Shown here: positions 1 through 5,383 of the stretch, piece after piece
Layout of the letters: the number at the start of each line of letters is the position of its first letter
Numbering within the stretch: the stretch's first letter is position 1
NCBI GenBank assembly: GCA_025450405.1
Contig: JANWHL010000242.1
Coordinates: 1-10,697 of the forward strand
Length of the DNA stretch: 10,697 nt
Source of the DNA: Ktedonobacterales bacterium
GTDB taxonomy: Bacteria; Chloroflexota; Ktedonobacteria; Ktedonobacterales; JADMIN01
Reading direction: 5' to 3'
The notes under the pieces: generated by a model
Seen by the model: the letters and a program-made list of their open reading frames with translations, nothing else
The model's database searches: none
What the model was told of the DNA's origin: nothing
Program-made: the position numbers and the translations under genes

Positions 1-271
1 CGCCGGTCGGGCCAAGTCGGCCTGGCGCTGGCCGTAAGGTCGTCGGTCCTGCCGTTGGCTAGTCCGCCGCGATAGCGATGAGCGCTCCCCGGCAGTATAG
101 CCGGTAACGCTTCCAACGGCAATTTGCATAGGAGATTGGGACTCGGCGCGCGGGCAGCCGGGCTGGTGCGAACCCCGGAGAGGGTCATCACGACGACCGA
201 GGTGGGACGATGACCACGCCCGACTGCGTGGCCATCGGCCCTGGTGACCCTTGGATTAGCGCGCAAAGGGC
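1..271. other. Gene-free left edge with structured sequence
   Basis: I see no convincing coding region here. A hairpin is visible at 81-111: AGCG/CGCT outer pairs, then CCGGC (89-93) and GCCGG (100-104) around the loop AGTATA. A second, imperfect hairpin sits at 158-178 (CCGGG...CCCGG enclosing GGTGCGAA). The long nested structure at 182-250 is listed separately. A short plus-strand frame opens with ATG at 210, but it runs into the antisense of rsgA and has no gene-like composition. On the minus strand this is the sequence just downstream of rsgA, so part of it may act as the rsgA 3' end. Confidence 0.5.
182..250. other. Nested long stem structure (possible T-box-like antiterminator or rsgA 3' structure)
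   Basis: An outer helix pairs 182-190 with 242-250 (nine pairs, one G-U). An inner helix pairs 204-219 with 226-241: 16 positions with two mismatches and the six-base loop CCGACT. The right arms abut, while the left arms are separated by 13 bases (191-203). Those bases end in GAGGT and run into GGGAC. An alternative pairing, 196-202 with 239-245, would leave a TGGGA-type bulge like that of a T-box antiterminator. There is no U-tract on either strand, so a standard intrinsic terminator is not supported. Read on the minus strand it begins about 20 bases after the rsgA stop and could still protect or end that transcript. The folding is directly visible; the function is open. Confidence 0.45.
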
Positions 272-1363
272 TCACGCATCGTCCGTCCATTCGGCGCGTG
301 CGTCCTCGGCCGTGCTTTCGCGCAGACGACGATAGCTTTCGAAGCGGTCAGCATCGAGTGTACCCGTTCGCAGCGCCGCGCGTACTGCGCAGTCCGGTTC
401 GTGAAGATGCGTACAGTCGGAAAGGCGGCAACTCCCCAGGTACGGACGAAACTCGCGAAAACACTGGTCGAGCTGGTCTGGGGCGACCCCACTGAGAGCG
501 AGGGCGCGGATCCCGGCGGTGTCGGCCAGATATCCGCCGCCCGCCAGCGGGACGAGTCTTGTCCCGGTCGTCGTATGGCGGCCTTTGCCGGTAGATCCGC
601 TGACGGCGCTGACGCGCTGTCCGAGATCGGGCTCAAGCGCGTTCAAGAGGCTGGATTTGCCGACGCCGGATGGACCCACGAACGCGGAGGTCAATCCTCC
701 CAGGCGCCCGCGCAGGTCATCGAGACCCGCTCCAGAGGCGGCGCTGGTCTCGACGACGGCGTAGCTGAGAGCACGATAGACGTCGAGCCGCGCGGCGAGC
801 CACGACTCGATGCCGAGATCGGCCTTGTTGACGCAGATCAGTGCCGCAATGGCCTGAGACTCGGCCAGCGCGAGGAAGCGGTCCAACAGGCGAAGGTGCG
901 GCGTGGGCTCACGAGCCGCGAAAACCGCGACGATCTGGTCAATGCCGCTCACCACCGTCAGTCCACCCTGCCCCGGCCCAGGATCTGCGCGCGTGAAGGC
1001 TCCTCCCGCGCCCGTGATCTTTTCCTCAATGACGCCTGTGCCGTCGCCAGTGGGCAGGAGACGGACGCGGTCCCCCACGGCGACGGGATCTTTCTCGTTC
1101 ACTTTCACGCGCTGGACACTCTTGCGCCCACTGGCGCTGGTGGGATAGCTCAGCTGCTTGCGCAGGCGCCCGCGGATGGTACAGACAAAGACGCCGACGG
1201 GCGTGTCGACACGGTACATGCCGCGGCTGCCATCCACGATGAGCCCATCTACCAGCCCGCCGGCCGGCGTTTGGGCCGACGTGGACTCCGGAAGGGGCAA
1301 ATCGGTCATGTGGTCAAGGTGCGCGACGTCCGCTGAATTCATGCTCATAGGGGTGCTGGTCAA
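272..1363 (-). CDS. rsgA: Ribosome small-subunit-dependent GTPase A (RsgA)
   Basis: RsgA is a circularly permuted GTPase that acts in late maturation of the 30S ribosomal subunit in the cytoplasm. The GTP-binding motifs appear in the permuted order typical of the family. With the start used here they are NKAD (G4) near residues 179-182, GPSGVGKSS (G1, P-loop) at 230-238, HTTT (G2) near 263, and DTAG (G3) at 281-284. An OB-fold-like region precedes them (about residues 40-118). The C-terminal zinc site is intact: Cys312, Cys317, His319 and Cys325 in a C-x4-C-x-H-x5-C pattern. I chose the TTG at 1363 because GAGGAG lies nine bases upstream. ATG codons at 1348, 1342 and 1309 are alternatives without such a site. 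A longer frame from ATG 1426 would overlap the probable promoter. Length (363 aa) is somewhat above the usual 290-350, owing to a variable N-terminal tail. Confidence 0.93.
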   Translation of the reverse strand: MTSTPMSMNSADVAHLDHMTDLPLPESTSAQTPAGGLVDGLIVDGSRGMYRVDTPVGVFVCTIRGRLRKQLSYPTSASGRKSVQRVKVNEKDPVAVGDRVRLLPTGDGTGVIEEKITGAGGAFTRADPGPGQGGLTVVSGIDQIVAVFAAREPTPHLRLLDRFLALAESQAIAALICVNKADLGIESWLAARLDVYRALSYAVVETSAASGAGLDDLRGRLGGLTSAFVGPSGVGKSSLLNALEPDLGQRVSAVSGSTGKGRHTTTGTRLVPLAGGGYLADTAGIRALALSGVAPDQLDQCFREFRPYLGSCRLSDCTHLHEPDCAVRAALRTGTLDADRFESYRRLRESTAEDARAEWTDDA

Positions 1364-1421
1364 AGCGAGGTGCTCCTCACGGCTCTTGCCGTTCGTTCGC
1401 CTGTCGCGGGTGTACCACCAG

Positions 1422-1453
1422 AACATAGGCGCCCATCAGGCGCCGGCGGTCAA
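1422..1453 (-). promoter_or_regulatory. Candidate promoter of rsgA
   Basis: On the minus strand TTGACC (1448-1453) is a good -35 box. TATGTT (1422-1427) is the best -10 candidate but lies 20 bases away, longer than the usual 16-18. The alternative CCTATG (1424-1429) restores an 18-base spacer but is a poor box. The position would give a leader of about 50 bases before the TTG start at 1363. Confidence 0.3.
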
Positions 1454-1527
1454 GCGTGCTCGGCGCCGGTTAGGTGTATGGCGCATGGTCGAGCGTACCG
1501 CGACTGATTACGACGCGCGAAGATGTG

Positions 1528-1544
1528 CCCCGCCCGCGGCGGGG
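1528..1544 (-). terminator. GC-rich hairpin directly after the small gene
   Basis: CCCCGCC (1528-1534) and GGCGGGG (1538-1544) form a perfect 7-bp stem with a three-base loop. On the minus strand it begins immediately after the TGA at 1545-1547 that ends the shifted frame of the small gene. Only CACATCTT follows, so the U-tract is poor. Its placement directly against the stop supports it being the 3' end of that gene. Confidence 0.45.
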
Positions 1545-1726
1545 TCACGCGGAAATGGGCGTGCGCGCGTCGAACAGCATCTCTGGGGGCACGCACTGGT
1601 GCCAGTTAAGCCAGTAGGCGGCCGCGGCTGAGCGCGTGAGTTGCGCTAGCGCGGGCCGAACAAGGCGGGGAGATGCTGACGGCGTGGCACGCGAGCGGAT
1701 ATCGTCCGCGCTTGGTTCTGTGCCAT
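1545..1726 (-). pseudogene. Small protein gene (about 60 aa) split by a one-base frameshift
   Basis: On the minus strand the ATG at 1726 follows GGAGG with seven bases between, the best ribosome binding site in this part of the window. The frame begins MAQNQARTIS and stops at TAG 1646-1648 after 26 codons. In the -1 frame the sequence continues ALAQLTRSAAAAYWLNWHQ and ends with a TGA at 1545-1547, just before a hairpin. One added base in the CCC of GGCCCGCG (around 1652-1656) would join both parts into a 60-residue protein. Codon use in both parts is GC-rich at third positions, and the second part is rich in Trp, Tyr and Ala, which is unlikely for noncoding sequence. A promoter lies about 90 bases upstream. 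The product is not recognised. The break could be a sequencing error, a real mutation, or less likely recoding. If the in-frame stop is real, the product is a 26-aa Arg-rich peptide. Confidence 0.55.
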
Positions 1727-1799
1727 GATCGCACCTCCAGTTCAGTCTGGCCGTGCTCGCGAGGGGTGAACGGTGGAGCTGGCCAATGAATCAATCGGG

Positions 1800-2051
1800 T
1801 CAATTGAACGGTCGGATGATAGTGTACCCGCGGCGACGCGCCGCCGTCAATGGCGGCGCGACTCGACCTATGACATCCCAGCCGTCGGGAGTGAGCGCGA
1901 CGGCGTAGCGTGGGTCGAGCATGTACGTCCAAGGCTCTCGCATTCGGTCCTCGGTGTGGTAGGCTAACGGTGATGGGAATCGCGTGTCCACCGGACGCTC
2001 AAATGGATGAGCGGCGTGGTCCGCCCGAATCTTGGCATCAACTATTGACAT
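1800..2051 (-). CDS. Hypothetical 83-aa protein downstream of marC
   Basis: The frame starts with ATG at 2051, 12 bases after the marC stop, on the same strand. Only a weak purine stretch (AAGAG) precedes the start, so translation might depend on coupling to marC. The product has no motif I recognise. Its middle, with segments such as REPWTYMLDPRYAVALTPDGW, has a protein-like mix of aromatic and acidic residues and GC-rich third positions. The N-terminal 25 residues are less convincing, and an internal Met at residue 37 is another possible start. No signal peptide or membrane segment is seen. The 3' end overlaps the promoter and palindrome of the next gene. No gene lies on the opposite strand, so this is not a shadow ORF, but it could still be chance. 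Confidence 0.42.
   Translation of the reverse strand: MSIVDAKIRADHAAHPFERPVDTRFPSPLAYHTEDRMREPWTYMLDPRYAVALTPDGWDVIGRVAPPLTAARRRGYTIIRPFN
1821..1850 (-). promoter_or_regulatory. Promoter of the small frameshifted gene
   Basis: Read on the minus strand, TTGACG (1845-1850) and TACACT (1821-1826) are separated by 18 bases and match the sigma-70-type consensus well. Transcription would start near 1813 and give a leader of about 85 bases before the ATG at 1726. The promoter overlaps the 3' end of the hypothetical ORF at 1800-2051. Confidence 0.6.
1837..1860. repeat. Perfect palindrome enclosing the -35 box
   Basis: CGCGCCGCC (1837-1845) and GGCGGCGCG (1852-1860) are perfect 9-bp inverted arms around the six-base centre GTCAAT. 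The -35 box TTGACG of the minus-strand promoter lies in this centre, overlapping one base of an arm. The placement suits an operator for a dimeric regulator, though a simple RNA hairpin in the upstream transcript is also possible. Confidence 0.5.
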
Positions 2052-2066
2052 CAGCTCTTGGCATCA
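2028..2066 (-). repeat. Three tandem 13-bp repeats at the marC stop codon
   Basis: On the minus strand three 13-base units follow one another: TGATGCCAAGAGC (2054-2066), TGATGTCAATAGT (2041-2053) and TGATGCCAAGATT (2028-2040). The first and third differ in two bases at the end. The first unit supplies the TGA stop of marC and the second contains the ATG of the following small ORF. Each begins with TGATG, a stop/start overlap. Because 13 is not a multiple of three, each copy lies in another frame. Confidence 0.7.
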
Positions 2067-2711
2067 GCGCGTGGTGAGCACATGCGCGAGGAATGGCCCC
2101 ACGCCGTTGAGGACGAATTGCACGGCGATCGCGGCCAGGACCATGCCCAGGACGCGCGAGAGCACGGCGATGCCCGCCGTGCCGAGCCGTGCCTGGATGC
2201 GTCCGCTTGTCTGGAGGGCGACCCACGTCGCGGCGAGCGTGATGGCGGCCGCGGCGGCGATCATCAAGAGCTCCAAACCGTTGGGCCATGCGTCGCCAAC
2301 CAGCAAGATGACCGTGGTGATGGTCCCGGGACCAGCGATCATGGGGATGGCGAGCGGAAAAACTGTCACATCTTCCTGTATGCGTGCCTCGTGCTCCTCG
2401 CGTGGGGTTTTGCGTACACCTGACGGCCGGCCGAAGAGCATGTCCACGGCGACGAGGAAGAGCAGGAGGCCACCGGCGATATCAAACGCCTGGGTGCTCA
2501 CCTGAAGCCAGCTGAAAAGTGGGCGGCCGATGACCCCAAAGACCAGGATCACGCCACCGGCAATGAGCGTGGCGTTCGTGGCGATACGCGAGCGCTCGTG
2601 TTTGGTGTACCCGCCCGTGAGCCCGATCATGACCGGCACCACTCCGAGCGGATCCACCATCGTAAAGATGACGGCGAGCGCCTTGAAGAAGTAGAAGATC
2701 ATGCCTGACAT
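2064..2711 (-). CDS. marC: MarC family integral membrane protein
   Basis: This is a 215-aa member of the MarC (UPF0056) family of inner-membrane proteins. The family is named after E. coli MarC, but its transport role is not established and an antibiotic-resistance role was not upheld. Family hallmarks are visible: MVDPLGVVPVMIGLT near residues 18-32, PLAIPMIAGPGTITTVI in the middle, and RVLGMVLAAIAVQFVLNGV near the C-terminus. About six hydrophobic segments are visible, split by a charged loop (RKTPREEHEARIQED). Length fits the usual 200-220 aa. The ATG at 2711 is preceded by AGGTG at a suitable distance; ATG 2702 is the alternative. The open frame extends further upstream, but that part is antisense to the Fur gene and not protein-like for this family. 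The gene is divergent from the Fur-family gene, with about 260 bases between the starts. Confidence 0.9.
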   Translation of the reverse strand: MSGMIFYFFKALAVIFTMVDPLGVVPVMIGLTGGYTKHERSRIATNATLIAGGVILVFGVIGRPLFSWLQVSTQAFDIAGGLLLFLVAVDMLFGRPSGVRKTPREEHEARIQEDVTVFPLAIPMIAGPGTITTVILLVGDAWPNGLELLMIAAAAAITLAATWVALQTSGRIQARLGTAGIAVLSRVLGMVLAAIAVQFVLNGVGPFLAHVLTTR

Positions 2712-2972
2712 CGTATCACCTGCCGGCCCAGCGGCGATGAGCGCAAAAGCGCCGAGGAGTGGCGCGCGGTGGCGCCGTGTGCCACAGTGTCGCGCGGCCG
2801 GGATCACGGCCTGTGCATTGACGGGTGGCCCGCAAGCCATCCGCCGCGGTGTAAAATGGAGTGCCAGCTGGCCGAGACGCGGCTCATAGACGCGGAGGGC
2901 CGGCGCGGCGCGATTGGAGCCCGGGGTGCGGTTATGGGCGCGCGGGACGTGGCGCGTGTGGTGGGAGCAAGC

Positions 2973-3446
2973 GTGTTGAATGAATCGGGCGACGGCGAGG
3001 TCTTGCGACGGGGTGGCCACCGGCTGACTCCCCAACGCCAGATGGTGCTGCGTGTGCTCGACCAGGCGGGCCATCACCTCTCGGCGGAAGAGATCTGCCT
3101 GCGAATCCAGGTTATCTATCCAAGCATGAGTCTGTCCACGGTCTACCGCACCCTCGAGCTGCTGGTCCGGGTGGGGATGGTCCTGGAAGCGCGCGTCGGT
3201 GGCGATCGGCGTGTCTATGAGCTCGCCCGCGACGCGGGCGAGCATAGCCATCTGATCTGCCGCGCTTGCGGCGCGATTGGCCATCCAGAGCCGTTCGACC
3301 TGGCGGAACTGCGCCAACGGCTCGCGGCCGAGACCGGGTACGCCGAGATGGCGCTAGATGTCGTGGCCACGGGCCTGTGCCCCACCTGCGCTAGCCAACG
3401 CCATGCGAAGTCGACGGCCGCTGCGAATGGCACCGCCGATGGTTAG
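2973..3446 (+). CDS. Fur family metal-dependent transcriptional regulator
   Basis: Fur-family repressors (Fur, Zur, PerR, Mur) bind DNA as metal-loaded dimers. The winged-helix part includes RLTPQRQMVLRVL and the recognition segment SMSLSTVYRTLELL. The structural zinc site is intact: CRAC (Cys96, Cys99 in this numbering) and CPTC (Cys136, Cys139). The regulatory-site histidines in GHHLSAEE and EHSH are present. The His usually found shortly before the last Cys pair is missing (AEMALDVVATGLC), and the residue after CGAI-G is His rather than Glu or Asp. I cannot say which metal it senses. GTG 2973 was chosen for GGGAG five bases upstream; TTG 2976 and ATG 2934 are alternatives. A TAAAAT box at 2852-2857 may be its -10, but no matching -35 is seen. 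Its last 8 bases overlap the peptidase gene, suggesting translational coupling. Confidence 0.9.
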   Translation: MLNESGDGEVLRRGGHRLTPQRQMVLRVLDQAGHHLSAEEICLRIQVIYPSMSLSTVYRTLELLVRVGMVLEARVGGDRRVYELARDAGEHSHLICRACGAIGHPEPFDLAELRQRLAAETGYAEMALDVVATGLCPTCASQRHAKSTAAANGTADG

Positions 3447-5352
3447 GCAGCGGACCGTGCGGTTCATCGCGCTCGCCGTGGCGCTCGCGGCCTTCCTCAT
3501 GGCGGGCGGCGCTGGCGCCAGCGGGGTGGCCCACACGCGACCACGGCCCGTGCCAGGCGCGCCCGCCGAACGCGCGCCGGTGGTGAGCGCCGCGCCCGAC
3601 GTACCTGGCATCGACCCGGACTACATTTATGGCCAGCTCGATTATCTCGCCACCCATTTTCTTCACCGCGAAGCTGGTTATGACGCGAGCCTTCTTCCCA
3701 GCGAAAACGGACACGACGAGTTCGCGGCCTATTGGTCGGACGAAATCGCGCGCGACCTCCAGGGCTTTGGCCCGCACGTCGCGCGCGACTCGTTCGAGAC
3801 GCTGGGATGGCGCGGACGGCCGCCAGTGGTGCCGGCGTTCAATGTGGAGGTGAATGTACCGGGGGCGGCGCATCCCGAGCAGATGATCGTCATTGGGTGC
3901 CACTACGATGGCGAGGCCAGTTCCACCCAATCCGCCTTTGACGACGCCAGTGGCTGCGCCATCGAGCTGGGCGTCGCGCGCGCGATGGCGGCCTATTGGC
4001 GCGCGCATCACACCTATCCGGCGCGGTCCGTGCGCTTCGTGATCTTCGACGCCGAAGAGCAGGGACTCTTTGGCTCAATCCACTACGTCAACGCGACGAT
4101 CAACGGCGATCTCGCCAACGTCACGGCAATGATCAACGAAGAGCAGAGCGGGATTGGCTATCCCGTGCGCTTCCTTGGCAGCCTGCGTGAACCAGTGCTG
4201 CCGTTCTTTGCCTTTGTCGCGCCGACCGCCAATAACGCGGTCTACCCTGACCAAACGCGGCTCAGCCAGGACCAGCTCGCCGCACTCACGCGCTTTCGTT
4301 CGGAGGCGGTGAATGCCATTCCAGCGGCCTTCGCCGCCTTCCAGGCCGAAGGATTCGGCTCGCTCGCGTATGCGGGCGATGACGGTCGCTCGGTGTCCAT
4401 GCCCATCTTCACGCCAGCGGACACGGGCCACGCGGAGGTGCTGGACGACACCATCGGTTCCAGCGACCAGATCCCTTTCACGCTAGCCGGTCTGCCCTGC
4501 GCCACGTTTGTGGGGAATGCCACGTACTACGAGCGACACTCCGACGGTTCGCCGCCGCCCCCGTGGTCCTATCCCTACGACCAACCGCAAGACACTATCC
4601 AGCTCATGAATATTTATGCCCACGGCGACACGACCAGGTCCGAAGCGCTGGCGCTGGCCCTTGGGCTCGGCGGCATGATGACGACCACCCTGCTGACACA
4701 ATCCGACGTTCTGGGCGCAGCGGCCGCCGCGCCGGGGCCGCTGCCAGCGATCGGCGACGTTGGTCCGGCGGTGATTGACGCGCCGATTGCCCTGGACGCG
4801 TCGGCATCCTACGATCCCACGGGCACTGGCCCGCTCACCTTCGCCTGGGATTTTGGCGATGGGTCGCGGGCCACCGGTGCGGAGGTGACCCATTCCTACA
4901 CTGAGCTTGGCGTTCACACGCTCAGCCTCACGGTCCGCGCGCCAGATGGCGTTCGCCAAGAGCGCAAGTCCATCGAGGTGGTGAGCCAACCAAAGATCAT
5001 CGCGAACCAGTACGCGAACTCCGGGTTCCTGCTCTCTGGCCATCCCCTGCCCAACCCGGCGGTGCGATTACCGACGGCGCACGAGACGCCGCCAGGGGCG
5101 ACGTCAAGCGGCCCAAGTGTGGGCACGCCGCTGGTTGTGGTGATCTTGGTTGCCCTCGTCGTCCTCAGCGTAGGTGGAATCGTGCTGGTCGCATTCACGA
5201 GGCGGTGGCGTAGACGGCGCGCGCGTGACCGCCGAGCCGCGGAATCCGAGCGGCGGAGGCGGGTGGCGGCCCTTCAATCGCTGGACGACCACGAGGGGAC
5301 GGCGTCGCGCTCTCCGCCCGCTGACGGAGACCGTCCGCCACCACCCGCGTAA
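3439..5352 (+). CDS. Exported M28-like zinc metallopeptidase with PKD domain and C-terminal membrane anchor
   Basis: The 637-aa product begins with a signal peptide: basic RQRTVR, then a hydrophobic core, with probable cleavage near AGA-SG at residues 25-30. The catalytic domain is of the M28 aminopeptidase type. Visible motifs are GCHYDGE (His155, Asp157), FDDASG (Asp168-Asp169) and FDAEEQG (catalytic Glu206 with Glu207). The late ligands look altered: MINEEQSG has Glu235 where M28 usually has Asp, and YDQPQDT has Asp381 where YHTPxDT has His. A PKD domain follows (about residues 440-516, with WDFGDG and HSYTELGVHTLSLTV). A transmembrane helix (563-587) and an Arg-rich cytoplasmic tail end the protein. 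It probably acts on peptides outside the cell while held in the membrane. The start overlaps the Fur stop; ATG 3427 is equally possible, and neither has a clear ribosome binding site. Confidence 0.87.
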   Translation: MVRQRTVRFIALAVALAAFLMAGGAGASGVAHTRPRPVPGAPAERAPVVSAAPDVPGIDPDYIYGQLDYLATHFLHREAGYDASLLPSENGHDEFAAYWSDEIARDLQGFGPHVARDSFETLGWRGRPPVVPAFNVEVNVPGAAHPEQMIVIGCHYDGEASSTQSAFDDASGCAIELGVARAMAAYWRAHHTYPARSVRFVIFDAEEQGLFGSIHYVNATINGDLANVTAMINEEQSGIGYPVRFLGSLREPVLPFFAFVAPTANNAVYPDQTRLSQDQLAALTRFRSEAVNAIPAAFAAFQAEGFGSLAYAGDDGRSVSMPIFTPADTGHAEVLDDTIGSSDQIPFTLAGLPCATFVGNATYYERHSDGSPPPPWSYPYDQPQDTIQLMNIYAHGDTTRSEALALALGLGGMMTTTLLTQSDVLGAAAAAPGPLPAIGDVGPAVIDAPIALDASASYDPTGTGPLTFAWDFGDGSRATGAEVTHSYTELGVHTLSLTVRAPDGVRQERKSIEVVSQPKIIANQYANSGFLLSGHPLPNPAVRLPTAHETPPGATSSGPSVGTPLVVVILVALVVLSVGGIVLVAFTRRWRRRRARDRRAAESERRRRVAALQSLDDHEGTASRSPPADGDRPPPPA

Positions 5353-5359
5353 GGCCATT

Positions 5360-5377
5360 GGGGGCGCGCCCACCCCC
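5360..5377. terminator. Possible shared terminator between convergent genes
   Basis: GGGGG (5360-5364) and CCCCC (5373-5377) can pair around an eight-base loop, and the core GGGCGCGCCC (5362-5371) is itself a palindrome. It lies in the 31-base gap between the ends of the peptidase gene and the convergent B12-type regulator gene. The stem is short and no T-tract follows on either strand. Confidence 0.35.
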
Positions 5378-5383
5378 GTGTGG

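Noticed and set aside
401..1336. A 311-codon plus-strand open frame opposite rsgA.
   Set aside because: It is fully antisense to a well-supported rsgA, has no ribosome binding site, and its Arg/Gly/Ala-rich product has no recognisable domain.
2818..2857. TTGACG (2818-2823) with TAAAAT (2852-2857) as a promoter for the Fur gene.
   Set aside because: The spacing of 28 bases is far too long; TAAAAT alone may be a -10 box, but no partner is visible.
2712..3317. N-terminal extension of the marC frame by about 200 codons.
   Set aside because: It would overlap the Fur gene on the other strand and is absent from the MarC family; the ATG at 2711 has a suitable upstream AGGTG.
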